Below are positions 15,395 to 24,880 of a stretch of 29,786 bases of DNA, one piece after another; the first letter of the stretch is position 1, and each line of letters opens with the position of its first letter. The notes under the pieces were generated by a model. The model did no database searches. It was not told where the DNA came from and saw only the letters and a list, made by a program, of their open reading frames with translations. The position numbers and the translations under genes are program-made. Source of the DNA: Pollutimonas sp036675955 (GTDB lineage: Bacteria > Pseudomonadota > Gammaproteobacteria > Burkholderiales > Burkholderiaceae_B); contig JAKFDW010000371.1 of assembly GCA_036675955.1 (NCBI GenBank), forward strand, positions 1 to 29,786, written 5' to 3'.

Positions 15395-17068
15395 CTATTT
15401 GAGTGCCTTATAGCGCAAGCGCTTGGGCTTGGCGCCTTCCTCACCCAGGCGGCGTTTCTTGTCGGCCTCGTATTCCTGATAGTTGCCGTCAAAGAATACC
15501 ACCTCGGAATCGCCTTCGAATGAAAGAATGTGGGTGGCAATACGGTCGAGAAACCAGCGATCGTGGCTGATGACCATCACGCTGCCCGGAAACTCCAGCA
15601 ATGCATCTTCCAGCGCGCGCAAGGTTTCCACGTCGAGGTCGTTGGACGGCTCATCCAGCAAAAGGACGTTTCCGCCCGCGATCAATGTCTTGGCCAGATG
15701 CAGGCGACCGCGCTCGCCGCCGGACAGCTTGCCGACCAGCTTGTTCTGGTCGCCGCCCTTGAAATTGAAGCGCCCCAGATAGGCGCGCGACGCCATCTCG
15801 AACCGGCCCACCGTAAGAATGTCGGCGCCATCGGATACGGCATCGAACACCGTCTTGTCGTCGGGCAGTGATTCGCGGGACTGATCAACGAAGGCCAGCC
15901 TGACGGTCTTGCCGACATTGACGGAACCGGAGTCAGGCTGGTCCTGCCCGGCTATCATGCGGAAAAGAGTCGACTTACCCGCGCCATTGGGGCCTATGAC
16001 GCCCACGATCGCGCCCGCCGGCATCTTGAAGCTGAGGTTGTCAATGAGCAGGCGATCTCCGAATGCCTTGCTGACATTCTCGAACTCGATGACCTCGTTA
16101 CCCAGGCGTTCGGCCACGGGAATGAAAATTTCCTGGGTTTCGTTACGCCTTTGATATTCGTGCGAAGACAACTCTTCGAAGCGCGCCAGCCGAGCCTTGG
16201 CCTTCGCCTGCCGTCCTTTGGGATTCTGCCTGACCCATTCCAGCTCTTTCTTGATGGTGCGTTGGCGCGCCGACTCCGACGATTCCTCCTGTTTCAGGCG
16301 ATCATCTTTTTGCTCGAGCCAGGAACTGTAGTTGCCTTTCCATGGGATGCCGTAACCCCGATCAAGTTCCAGTATCCACTCAGCGGCGTTGTCCAGGAAG
16401 TAGCGATCATGCGTTACGCCCACGACCGTGCCCGGGAACTTGCGCAAAAACTGTTCCAGCCACTCCACGCTTTCCGCGTCCAGGTGGTTGGTGGGCTCGT
16501 CCAGCAGCAACATGTCGGGCTTGGACAGCAGCAGGCGGCACAACGCCACACGGCGCTTTTCACCGCCGGAGAGCTTGCCGATCACGGCATCCCATGGAGC
16601 CAGACGCAAGGCATCTGCCGCAATTTCCATCTGGAGTTCGATGTCGTCGGCGCCGCTGGAAGCCGCCGCGGATATGATGGCTTCCAGTTCGGCCTGCTCG
16701 TTGGCCAGTTGGTCGAAATCGGCGTCCGGCTCGGAATAGGCTGCGTAGACTTCCTCGAGGCGTTTTCTTGCCGTAAAGAGCTCGCCCAGGCCCTCTTCGA
16801 CCGATTCACGCACGGTGTGTTCCGCGTTCAGCATCGGTTCCTGGGGCAAATAGCCGATCTTGATGCCAGGCATGGGAATGGCCTCGCCCTCGATTTCGCG
16901 ATCCAGGCCCGCCATGATCTTGAGCAAAGTGGATTTGCCCGAGCCGTTCAGGCCCAGCACGCCTATTTTCGCGCCTGGAAAGAACGACAAGGAAATGTCG
17001 CGCAGAATCTGTCGTTTCGGCGGCACGATCTTGCCGACCCGGTTCATCGTGTATACGTATTGAGCCAT
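15395..17068 (-). CDS. ettA: Energy-dependent translational throttle protein EttA (ABC-F)
   Basis: At 557 residues it matches E. coli EttA (555) and starts MAQYVYTMNRVGKIVPPKRQ as the family does. ABC-F proteins have two ABC domains in one chain and no membrane segments; EttA binds the ribosomal E site and gates entry into elongation according to the ATP/ADP ratio. Seen are Walker A GLNGSGKS (39-46), first signature LSGGEKRR with DEPTNHLD, and the interdomain linker rich in charged residues (RTIKKELEWVRQNPKGRQAK). The second Walker A GPNGAGKS and second signature LSGGERGR with DEPSNDLD follow. It is divergent from the acidic-protein gene at 17210 and is followed by the isochorismatase-family gene. 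Confidence 0.97.
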   Translation of the reverse strand: MAQYVYTMNRVGKIVPPKRQILRDISLSFFPGAKIGVLGLNGSGKSTLLKIMAGLDREIEGEAIPMPGIKIGYLPQEPMLNAEHTVRESVEEGLGELFTARKRLEEVYAAYSEPDADFDQLANEQAELEAIISAAASSGADDIELQMEIAADALRLAPWDAVIGKLSGGEKRRVALCRLLLSKPDMLLLDEPTNHLDAESVEWLEQFLRKFPGTVVGVTHDRYFLDNAAEWILELDRGYGIPWKGNYSSWLEQKDDRLKQEESSESARQRTIKKELEWVRQNPKGRQAKAKARLARFEELSSHEYQRRNETQEIFIPVAERLGNEVIEFENVSKAFGDRLLIDNLSFKMPAGAIVGVIGPNGAGKSTLFRMIAGQDQPDSGSVNVGKTVRLAFVDQSRESLPDDKTVFDAVSDGADILTVGRFEMASRAYLGRFNFKGGDQNKLVGKLSGGERGRLHLAKTLIAGGNVLLLDEPSNDLDVETLRALEDALLEFPGSVMVISHDRWFLDRIATHILSFEGDSEVVFFDGNYQEYEADKKRRLGEEGAKPKRLRYKALK

Positions 17069-17100
17069 AACCTATAAAGCCAAGAAATGTGAAAACATCG

Positions 17101-17106
17101 ATTGTA
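17101..17106 (-). promoter_or_regulatory. Possible -10 box for ettA
   Basis: The minus strand reads TACAAT here, 33 bp before the ettA ATG, in the 141-bp divergent spacer. No good -35 hexamer stands 16-18 bp upstream, so this is only a candidate. Confidence 0.3.
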
Positions 17107-17209
17107 GGCCGCCGGGGAAAATAAAGTGTCGGCATCGCGGCAGAAGGCCTCCTCCATATTCCCCATGCATGCTTTAAAATAAGTGATTCATCCTGGATCC
17201 CCGAGCATC

Positions 17210-17719
17210 ATGCCTACCAATCAAGAATCGCCGCTGGTCTTTACGGCCGACGAACTCGATCTCATCGGCCGCACTGCCGACGCGCTGAGCGCCTATATGG
17301 GCAAGCCGGTCCTGGCTGAGGTCGTCGACGCCGACGAAACCGGATTCGAATGGGTCCTCTTCGCCGTGCCGCTCGACGTCGAAGACAAGGCCGACGATCT
17401 CGTCATTGTGCAGGTCGGCGGCCCCGACTCCAGAATTATCGGCAATCAGGGCGGACTGGTCATCGCCGACGGCGACGTATTCGATTGCGAATACCTGTGG
17501 GCCATTCAACTGTCTGACCTGGAAGGCGTGCGATTCATCAAGGTCGACCAGGAAGGCGAGGAAATCGCCTGGTCCGAGAGCCTGCGCGACGTCCTGCCGT
17601 TCGTCATGGCCGACGAAGCCGTCAGCGACGACATCGACGACCTTGAAGACGACAAACCGGACGACGATGACGATATGTTCGATCCCCACGACACCGGAAC
17701 GCCGCGCACGCTGCACTAA
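17210..17719 (+). CDS. Conserved-looking acidic protein of unknown function
   Basis: ATG at 17210 gives 169 residues (MPTNQESPLVFTADELDLIG); an upstream in-frame start at 17183 adds only nine residues with poor context. I do not recognise a family. The body (residues 8-135) looks like a compact alpha/beta fold with Trp and Gly residues (ETGFEWVLFAVPLDVED, DCEYLWAIQLSDLEGV). The tail is extremely acidic: residues about 138-163 are mostly Asp and Glu (DDIDDLEDDKPDDDDDMFD). There is no signal peptide or membrane segment, so it is probably cytoplasmic. It sits between divergent ettA and a convergent glycosyltransferase gene 19 bp downstream. Codon use resembles the neighbours, supporting a real gene. 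Confidence 0.82.
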   Translation: MPTNQESPLVFTADELDLIGRTADALSAYMGKPVLAEVVDADETGFEWVLFAVPLDVEDKADDLVIVQVGGPDSRIIGNQGGLVIADGDVFDCEYLWAIQLSDLEGVRFIKVDQEGEEIAWSESLRDVLPFVMADEAVSDDIDDLEDDKPDDDDDMFDPHDTGTPRTLH

Positions 17720-17738
17720 TATCTGGCAGCCCAATCAA

Positions 17739-18665
17739 TCATGCGCGGGCGCGGTCCCGCATATACAGCAAGGCGCCTACCGGCCACATCAGGCCCACCA
17801 GCACGCGCGAGCCCATGCCCCGCAAGGTCCGGTCGCCCGGCAGCGGCTGGTCGATATGCTTTAAATGCAGCGCAAAGCGCGTATACCGCGCGGCAGCCAT
17901 CAGAAAGGTCTGCGGCTGGTAACGAAACCACGGCAGGCACTCCACGACAGTATCGTGCGCCAGCAGCCATAGGCCAAGCGCGTGCTGCTGGCCTTCCCTG
18001 CTCTGCCTGGACAGCGAATCCGTACTGTCGTGGTACACCCTGAATACCTGGTTCACGAACCGCGTCAGGTAGCCGGCGCGGGCAATGGCGCGCCACACCA
18101 GGCTTTCGGGCACAAAGCCGGCAATTTCTTCCGGAAAAGGAAACTGTAGAAGCACATCGGTGCGCAAGCAGCCGAATTTCTCGCCTTTTATATGATATTT
18201 GAACGTCATATCGAGCGCGGTGGCGTCGAATATATCGCTGGGAAACATATCGCCAACGACATGCCCGTCCGGACGCGCGCACAGGCCGGTAATGGCGACG
18301 AATTTGGACCTTTCAGCGGGCGGTATGCCCGCCCACGCGCCCGCCATGGCATACAGCGCATTCGTGTCGAGGCTGTCGTCGCTGTCCACGGCCACCACCA
18401 GTTCGCCATTCGCCTTTTTCACGCCGCGGTTGAAGGCCGTCTTCTTGTGCTGGTTCTTCTGCCATACATAGTGAATGGGAAAGCTGGCTTCCTGTTGCCA
18501 GCCCATCACCATCGTACGCGTGTTGTCGGTGGAACCGTCATCGACGATCACCCATTCGAAATCCTGGAACGACTGCTCGCGCAGGGAAAGATACACTCTT
18601 TCCAGCGTATGAGCCCGGTTATAAGTGGGCGTAATTACCGTGAACAGGTGACGCCAGGTTTGCAT
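17739..18665 (-). CDS. Family 2 glycosyltransferase
   Basis: This 308-residue protein has a GT-A fold: FTVITPTYNRAHTLERV (8-24), the nucleotide-binding VDDGSTDNT (41-49), AFNRGVKKANGELV, and the metal-binding DSDD motif (94-97). The acceptor half contains an ED-like region around FVPESLVWRAIARAG. A hydrophobic C-terminal stretch (VLVGLMWPVGALLYM, about 288-302) may associate with the membrane. The family transfers sugars from nucleotide-sugar donors to lipid or polysaccharide acceptors, often in cell-surface glycan assembly. No other glycan genes are nearby, so its acceptor cannot be inferred. It stands alone, with its promoter region next to the terminator of the small basic-protein gene. 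Confidence 0.92.
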   Translation of the reverse strand: MQTWRHLFTVITPTYNRAHTLERVYLSLREQSFQDFEWVIVDDGSTDNTRTMVMGWQQEASFPIHYVWQKNQHKKTAFNRGVKKANGELVVAVDSDDSLDTNALYAMAGAWAGIPPAERSKFVAITGLCARPDGHVVGDMFPSDIFDATALDMTFKYHIKGEKFGCLRTDVLLQFPFPEEIAGFVPESLVWRAIARAGYLTRFVNQVFRVYHDSTDSLSRQSREGQQHALGLWLLAHDTVVECLPWFRYQPQTFLMAAARYTRFALHLKHIDQPLPGDRTLRGMGSRVLVGLMWPVGALLYMRDRARA

Positions 18666-18706
18666 GTCTCGTTCTATCTATTTTGTGATTGAAATGATGA
18701 TAGGCG

Positions 18707-18739
18707 AAAAAAAAACCGCAGATATTGAATCTGCGGTTT
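18707..18739 (-). terminator. Intrinsic terminator of the 42-residue protein gene
   Basis: The stem AAACCGCAGAT (18713-18723) pairs perfectly with ATCTGCGGTTT (18729-18739) around a 5-base loop. Read on the minus strand the hairpin is followed by a run of T (the nine A at 18707-18715). It lies about 100 bp downstream of the small gene. Confidence 0.85.
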
Positions 18740-18842
18740 CCTTGCCTTACTTACATCCGGTCATGGATTGTGCAACAAATACGGCTTTCGCAACAAAAAC
18801 CTATAAGTGCAAGCTACCCCGATGCCGGCCTGCGCTTGTGGC

Positions 18843-18971
18843 TTAGGCGCGCTTGACCTTCTCAAGCATCTTGAACACGCCTTTGGGCGCGCGGATGAAA
18901 AGGCGCTTGAAGGCCTTGCCCAAGCAACGGCGCTCAAGAGTATTGCGACGCGTACGTTTGATTTCTGCCAT
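18843..18971 (-). CDS. 42-residue highly basic protein, unknown function
   Basis: The ORF runs from ATG at 18971 to TAA at 18843 and starts MAEIKRTRRNTLERRCLGKA, ending MLEKVKRA. It has 15 Lys/Arg and 3 Glu (net about +12), one Cys and no membrane segment. GGAG sits 7 nt before the ATG, a promoter-like TTGTGT-18-TAGAAT lies upstream, and an intrinsic terminator downstream, so this is a complete monocistronic unit. The composition would suit a nucleic-acid or ribosome-binding peptide, but it does not match bL34, bL35, bL36 or Sra as I recall them. I do not recognise the family; basicity is not proof of RNA binding. Confidence 0.78.
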   Translation of the reverse strand: MAEIKRTRRNTLERRCLGKAFKRLFIRAPKGVFKMLEKVKRA

Positions 18972-19037
18972 GATGATCTCCGATCTTTACATGCATAGGC
19001 GCGCAAAGACGCGGGCCCTGAATTTGGTTAACTCGCC

Positions 19038-19067
19038 ATTCTACCTTAAAAACCGGTTCATACACAA
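19038..19067 (-). promoter_or_regulatory. Sigma70-type promoter for the 42-residue protein gene
   Basis: On the minus strand, TTGTGT (19062-19067) is followed after 18 bp by TAGAAT (19038-19043). The predicted start of transcription is near 19031, giving a leader of about 60 nt. Confidence 0.6.
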
Positions 19068-19114
19068 AAACCAGCCCTCAGCCTTCCCCTGAAAAGAACG
19101 ATTATCATAACGGC

Positions 19115-22100
19115 ATGAGCTCAAATATACGCATCTTCGGCGCGCGCCAGAACAACCTCAAGAATCTTGACGTTTCCATCAACACGGGCGAACTGCTGGT
19201 GCTGACCGGCGTATCGGGGTCGGGAAAAAGCTCCCTGGCTTTCGACACGCTGTATGCCGAGGGACAGCGGCGCTATGTGGAAACGTTCTCGCCGTATGCC
19301 CGGCAGTTCCTGGACCGCATGGATAAGCCGCAAGTGGACCGCATCGAAGGCATACTGCCCGCTATCGCCATCGACCAGGTCAACCCGGTACGTAATTCGC
19401 GCAGCACCGTGGGCACCATGACCGAGCTCAACGATCACCTCAAGCTGTTATATGCGCGCCTGGGCCGGCTGTACTGCCAGTGCTGCGGTACGCAGGTCTT
19501 GCGCGACAATCCCGAGTCCATCCAGCGGCAGCTGGCCGTACGCACGCAAGGCACCGACCCGCGCCTGATCATCACTTTCCCCATCGTCGTGCCGGCAAAC
19601 TTCACTGAAGAAGAAGTGCGCGGATTTCTTGACCAGCAGGGCTACACCCGTGTCCACCACGAGGAAACACGCCTGCAGGCGCCTCCCGTCAAGAAGGCCA
19701 AGGAAAAAGGCAAGCGTGTGCCCAAGGCGGAGAAGCTCAGGGTGCTGTATGTCGTCCAGGACCGTTTCCGCTTCGGCACCGCCGAGCCCCAGCGGGTCAT
19801 GGAGGCGCTGGACGCCGCGCTGAAACAGGGCGATGGCCACATCACCGTTTACGCGATGGAAGAATCGTCCGCAGAGGAAACCGCCTGGCGCTTCAGCAGC
19901 CGACTGCATTGCGCCCACTGCGACATTGAATACAGCACACCCCTGCCCAGCACTTTTTCATTCAACTCCCCCCTGGGCGCCTGCGAATCGTGCCGCGGCT
20001 TCGGCCGTGTGATGGGCATAGACTACGGGCTGGTCGTACCCGATCAAAAGAAAACCTTGCGCGGCGGAGCGATCAAGCCATGGCAGACTGCCAGCTACAA
20101 AGAATGCCAGACCGAAATGGAACAGTACGCGCCCGCGGCGGGCGTCCGGCTGGATGTGCCGTGGGAAGCGCTGGATGAACATGAAAGGCGCTGGGTCATA
20201 GACGGGACACCCGACTGGCGCGGCGGCCAGAATGCCTGGAAAACGCAATGGTATGGCGCGCAACGCTTTTTCGACTGGCTCGAATCACGGGCCTACAAGA
20301 TGCATGTGCGCGTGCTGCTGTCCAAATACCGCAGCTATACGCCCTGCCCGTCCTGCGGCGGCGCGCGGCTGAAACCCGATGCCACACTCTGGCGCCTGGG
20401 CAATGACACCGCACACGACGACGACGCGGGCTACCCGCGCTTCATGCCGGTGCATGCCAGCTGGAGCCGCGAAACACTCAACAGCTTGCCGGGCCTGGGT
20501 CTGCACGATCTGATGCGTCTGCCCATCGAGCGCGTCCGCGATCACTTTTTTGATATCAGTTTCGGGACCAACATCGACGCCGCCATCGATCTCCTGCTCG
20601 ATGAAGTGCGCACCCGCCTCAAGTTCCTGTGCGACGTCGGTCTGGGATACTTGTCGCTGGACCGTCAAAGCCGGACACTGTCGGGCGGCGAAGTACAACG
20701 CATCAACCTCACCACGGCGCTGGGCACTTCGCTGGTCAATACCCTTTTTGTACTCGATGAGCCATCCATCGGCTTGCATCCGCGCGATATGCATCGTGTC
20801 GTGGAGGTAATGCACAGGCTGCGCGCCAACGGCAACACGCTGGTCGTGGTCGAGCATGATCCCCAAGTAATGATAGCGGCCGACCGCATCATGGATATCG
20901 GTCCGGGACCGGGAGAGCGTGGCGGGCAGATCGTTTTCGACGGCTCGCCCCAGGAATTGCGCAGTGCCGACACGCTGACCGGGCGTTATCTGGGCGGGCG
21001 CCTGCGGGTGGAAGCGCCACGGCCCATGCCGGTGGCAGTAAGCACGCCCCGCCTGGTGCTCGAAGGCGTCAAGGCCAACAATCTCAAGAACGTGTCGGTT
21101 TCGATTCCGCTGGGCCGGCTGGTGTGCATAACCGGCGTATCCGGATCGGGCAAGTCCACCCTGATACAGGATGTGCTGTACCCGGCCATCCTCAAACAGA
21201 AAGGCCGGCCCACCGAAGCACCCGGGGAACATCAGCACCTGCTTGGCGTGGAGCAACTGGCCGACGTGGTCATGGTGGATCAGACGCCCATCGGCAAAAC
21301 GGCGCGCTCGAATCCGGCAAGTTACGTCGGCGCCTTTGACGCCATACGCAAGCTGTTCGCTCAGGCAAGCTTGTCCAGGGAACGCGGTTATACGGCGGGC
21401 ACGTTCAGTTTCAACACGGGCGACGGCCGCTGCCCCACCTGCGGCGGCACCGGATTCGAACACGTCGAAATGCAATTCCTCTCGGACGTATACCTGCGCT
21501 GTCCGGATTGCGACGGCAAGCGCTTCCGCCCGGAAATCTTGGAGGTGAAAGTAGAACACCTGGGACGCAGCGCATCCATCGACCAGGTCCTGGCAATGAC
21601 AGTCAATGAAGCGCTGACGTTCTTCAGCGGACTGCGCGATGTTCAGTGGGGACTGGCGCCGCTCGCCGATGTGGGGCTGGAATACGTACAACTCGGCCAG
21701 CCGGTACCCACGCTGTCGGGCGGCGAAGCCCAGCGGCTGAAACTGGCCGGTCACCTGGCCGCGGCGACGCGCAGCGGCATTTCCTCGGCCAAGGTCGCAA
21801 AGAAAGGCAGCCTTTTCCTGTTCGACGAACCGACGACGGGCCTGCACTTCGACGACGTGGCGCGGCTGATGCGGGCGTTCCGCAAGCTGCTTGGCGCGGG
21901 CCACTCGCTGCTTGTCATCGAACACAATCTCGACGTCATCAGGGCCGCGGACTGGCTGATCGACCTGGGCCCGGAAGGCGGCGACGCCGGCGGCATGGTG
22001 GTGGGCGTGGGCACGCCGGAAGACCTGATGCAAAACAAGGCTTCCCATACAGGCGAGGCGCTGGTCGACTACACCAGTGCGATTGTCTACGAGGACAAGT

Positions 22101-24880
22101 CCCAGAAAGCCCGCTTGCTGGCCGAACCGGCAGCGCACTATGCCGGCGAAAGCGGCACACCCCTGCAAACACTCGTCAAACAGAAGCGGGGCCAGGCGCA
22201 AAGCATCGATATCATCAACGCCCGCGAACACAACCTCAAGGGCATCAATGTCAGCATTCCGCACGACACTTTCACCGTGATAACGGGGGTTTCGGGGTCC
22301 GGCAAATCGACGCTGGCCTTCGACATCCTGTTCAATGAAGGACAGCGCCGCTACCTGGAGTCGCTAAACGCCTACGCGCGCGCCATCGTCCAGCCGGCCG
22401 GCAAGCCTGATGTGGACGCCATCTACGGCATCCCGCCCACGGTGGCGATCGAGCAACGCACAAGCCGGGGGGGCAGGAAATCCACCGTGGCCACCATGAC
22501 GGAAATCCATCATTTCCTGCGCCTGCTTTATGTGAAGCTGGGCACGCAAATGTGTCCGACGTGCAATGTCGCCGTCGAGCCGCAGAAAGCCGAACAGATC
22601 GTTGCCCAGCTGCTGCGCGACTACAAGGGGCAGCACATAGGCGTGCTGTCGCCGCTGGTCACCGCGCGCAAAGGCTATTACACCGATCTGGCGAAATGGG
22701 CCGCTACCAAAGGCTATTCACACTTGCGAGTGGACGGCGAGTTCATTCCCGTAACGCCGTGGCCCCGGCTGGATCGCTACAAGGAACACACCATAGAGCT
22801 GCCCATCGCCGACCTGCTGGTCGATCCCAAGCATGAGCCTGCGTTGCGGGAAGCCATCCGCAGCGCGCTGGAACACGGCCAGGGTAGCTTGAGCGTATTG
22901 GTCGGCCTGACCGATGGCGACGCTCCCACCGTGGACGAACGCCGCCTGGTCGGGCTCAGCCACGCATCGCAGCAGCGCCATTTCTCTGTCAAGCGCGCCT
23001 GCCCTTGCTGCGGCACCAGCTTTCCCGAACCCGACCCACGCATGTTCTCGTACAACTCCAAGCATGGCTGGTGCACCGCCTGTTTTGGCACGGGGCTGCA
23101 GCTTTCAGGCTTTGATGCCGAGCAGACAGGTGAAGAAACCGCCTGGAACGCCTGGTATGAAGGCAATACGGAAACGTGCAGCAGCTGTCACGGCGAGCGG
23201 CTCAATCCCGTGTCGCGGGCCTTCCGGTGGCGCGGGCGCTCTATCGCCGAACTGGCGGCGCTGCCCGTATCCGATGCGCAAGCCTTCTTCACGGGCCTGA
23301 TCAGTCAGGGCCGCGAGGTCGAAATCGCACGCGATATCCTGACGGAAATCCAGGGCCGCCTGAACTTCATGCACGAAGTGGGCTTGAGCTATCTGGCCCT
23401 GGACCGCGCCGCACCGACCTTGTCGGGCGGCGAGGCACAACGCATACGGCTTGCCGCCCAGCTTGGCTCGAATCTGCAAGGCGTATGCTATGTACTGGAC
23501 GAGCCGACCATAGGCCTGCACCCGCGCGACAACCGGATTCTGCTGAACGCGCTTGCGGCCCTGGAAGGCAATGGCAATACGCTGGTCGTCGTGGAACATG
23601 ACGAAGACACCATACGGCGCGCTTCGCACATTATCGACATAGGTCCCGGCGCGGGCGTGCGCGGCGGCATGGTCGTGGCGCAAGGCAGCGCCCAGGACCT
23701 CATCGACAATCCTGCCTCGATTACCGGGCGTTACCTGAAAACGCCCTTGCGCCATCCCCTGCAGGCACGCCGCCCTGTGGATAAGGACACACCCATGATC
23801 CAGGTCAGCAAGGCGCATCTGCATAACCTGCACAACGTGACAGCACGCCTGCCCGTCGGCCGCCTCAGCGTGGTCACCGGCGTTTCCGGCTCGGGCAAAT
23901 CCACTCTGGCCCGCGACGTGTTGCTGGACAACATCGCTCAGGCCGTATCGAAGCGCCAAGCTCCGGCGTGGCACGGCTGCGTAGAGATCACAGGATGGGA
24001 ACAGATCGACCGAGTACTGGAAGTCGACCAGACGCCTATAGGAAAAACGCCGCGCTCCTGCCCGGCAACGTATATCGGCTTCTGGGACGATGTGCGCAAG
24101 CTTTTTGCAGAGACCCGCGATGCCCGCATACGAGGCTGGAGCGCGGCGCGCTTCTCGTTCAATACGGGCGAAGGGCGCTGCCCTGTGTGCGAAGGCCAGG
24201 GTCTGCGCACGATCGAAATGAGCTTCCTGCCCGACGTCAAGGTGCTTTGCGACGCTTGCGGCGGCGAACGTTTCAACCGCGACACGCTCAATGTGACTTG
24301 GCGTGACAAGAGCGCCGGCGAAGTCCTGAAAATGGAAGTCGACGAAGCCATCAGCTATTTTGCGGCCCATTCGAAAATTTCCCGCCCCTTGCAGTTGATG
24401 CAGGACGTGGGCCTGGGCTATCTGACCCTGGGCCAGCCCTCGCCCACGCTGTCTGGCGGCGAAGCGCAACGCATCAAGCTGGTTACGGAACTGACCAAGG
24501 CCAGGCTAACCGATGGCGTGATCAAGACCGGCCGGGCTTCGCGTATTCCGCATACCCTGTATGTGCTTGACGAGCCTACGGTAGGCCTTTCCATGGCCGA
24601 TGTCGAAAAACTCATTCATGTGCTGCATCGTCTGGTGGAAGCGGGCAATACCGTCGTGGTCATAGAACATAATCTGGACGTGATCGCCGAAGCCGACTGG
24701 ATACTGGACCTGGGACCGGAAGGCGGCAACGGCGGCGGACGCCTGGTCGCCGAAGGAACGCCCGAGCATATCGTCAGCCTGAAGAAGCAATCCCATACCG
24801 GGGCGGTGCTGGGTCCCTTCCTGCAGGCAGCCGGTTCCGGCGCCAACGCGCACTCCCTTAGTAGTGTTAGCAGGCCCTGA
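19115..24880 (+). CDS. Double-length UvrA-family protein (two fused UvrA units, four ABC ATPase sites)
   Basis: The 1921-residue protein is about twice the usual UvrA (about 940-1000). Residues 1 to about 1000 and about 1025-1921 are each a full UvrA. Walker A motifs GVSGSGKS lie near residues 32, 673, 1058 and 1589; LSGGE signatures near 522, 867, 1435 and 1778. Each half keeps Cys pairs of the zinc modules (CAHCD...CESC, CPTC...CPDC; CPCC...CTAC, CPVC...CDAC) and the segment between the first ATPase and zinc module that holds the UvrB-binding domain in UvrA. The halves are clearly diverged from each other. UvrA finds bulky DNA lesions and loads UvrB. Large fused forms are known in Burkholderiales; their role beside an ordinary UvrA is not established. 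The TGA overlaps the pabB ATG. Confidence 0.93.
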   Translation: MSSNIRIFGARQNNLKNLDVSINTGELLVLTGVSGSGKSSLAFDTLYAEGQRRYVETFSPYARQFLDRMDKPQVDRIEGILPAIAIDQVNPVRNSRSTVGTMTELNDHLKLLYARLGRLYCQCCGTQVLRDNPESIQRQLAVRTQGTDPRLIITFPIVVPANFTEEEVRGFLDQQGYTRVHHEETRLQAPPVKKAKEKGKRVPKAEKLRVLYVVQDRFRFGTAEPQRVMEALDAALKQGDGHITVYAMEESSAEETAWRFSSRLHCAHCDIEYSTPLPSTFSFNSPLGACESCRGFGRVMGIDYGLVVPDQKKTLRGGAIKPWQTASYKECQTEMEQYAPAAGVRLDVPWEALDEHERRWVIDGTPDWRGGQNAWKTQWYGAQRFFDWLESRAYKMHVRVLLSKYRSYTPCPSCGGARLKPDATLWRLGNDTAHDDDAGYPRFMPVHASWSRETLNSLPGLGLHDLMRLPIERVRDHFFDISFGTNIDAAIDLLLDEVRTRLKFLCDVGLGYLSLDRQSRTLSGGEVQRINLTTALGTSLVNTLFVLDEPSIGLHPRDMHRVVEVMHRLRANGNTLVVVEHDPQVMIAADRIMDIGPGPGERGGQIVFDGSPQELRSADTLTGRYLGGRLRVEAPRPMPVAVSTPRLVLEGVKANNLKNVSVSIPLGRLVCITGVSGSGKSTLIQDVLYPAILKQKGRPTEAPGEHQHLLGVEQLADVVMVDQTPIGKTARSNPASYVGAFDAIRKLFAQASLSRERGYTAGTFSFNTGDGRCPTCGGTGFEHVEMQFLSDVYLRCPDCDGKRFRPEILEVKVEHLGRSASIDQVLAMTVNEALTFFSGLRDVQWGLAPLADVGLEYVQLGQPVPTLSGGEAQRLKLAGHLAAATRSGISSAKVAKKGSLFLFDEPTTGLHFDDVARLMRAFRKLLGAGHSLLVIEHNLDVIRAADWLIDLGPEGGDAGGMVVGVGTPEDLMQNKASHTGEALVDYTSAIVYEDKSQKARLLAEPAAHYAGESGTPLQTLVKQKRGQAQSIDIINAREHNLKGINVSIPHDTFTVITGVSGSGKSTLAFDILFNEGQRRYLESLNAYARAIVQPAGKPDVDAIYGIPPTVAIEQRTSRGGRKSTVATMTEIHHFLRLLYVKLGTQMCPTCNVAVEPQKAEQIVAQLLRDYKGQHIGVLSPLVTARKGYYTDLAKWAATKGYSHLRVDGEFIPVTPWPRLDRYKEHTIELPIADLLVDPKHEPALREAIRSALEHGQGSLSVLVGLTDGDAPTVDERRLVGLSHASQQRHFSVKRACPCCGTSFPEPDPRMFSYNSKHGWCTACFGTGLQLSGFDAEQTGEETAWNAWYEGNTETCSSCHGERLNPVSRAFRWRGRSIAELAALPVSDAQAFFTGLISQGREVEIARDILTEIQGRLNFMHEVGLSYLALDRAAPTLSGGEAQRIRLAAQLGSNLQGVCYVLDEPTIGLHPRDNRILLNALAALEGNGNTLVVVEHDEDTIRRASHIIDIGPGAGVRGGMVVAQGSAQDLIDNPASITGRYLKTPLRHPLQARRPVDKDTPMIQVSKAHLHNLHNVTARLPVGRLSVVTGVSGSGKSTLARDVLLDNIAQAVSKRQAPAWHGCVEITGWEQIDRVLEVDQTPIGKTPRSCPATYIGFWDDVRKLFAETRDARIRGWSAARFSFNTGEGRCPVCEGQGLRTIEMSFLPDVKVLCDACGGERFNRDTLNVTWRDKSAGEVLKMEVDEAISYFAAHSKISRPLQLMQDVGLGYLTLGQPSPTLSGGEAQRIKLVTELTKARLTDGVIKTGRASRIPHTLYVLDEPTVGLSMADVEKLIHVLHRLVEAGNTVVVIEHNLDVIAEADWILDLGPEGGNGGGRLVAEGTPEHIVSLKKQSHTGAVLGPFLQAAGSGANAHSLSSVSRP

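Noticed and set aside
20285..22264. 659-codon minus-strand open frame inside the UvrA-like gene
   Set aside because: It is antisense to intact UvrA motifs and has no recognisable domain; long antisense frames are common in GC-rich genes.
23105..24469. 454-codon minus-strand open frame
   Set aside because: Also antisense to the second UvrA half, and no motif or ribosome-binding site supports it.
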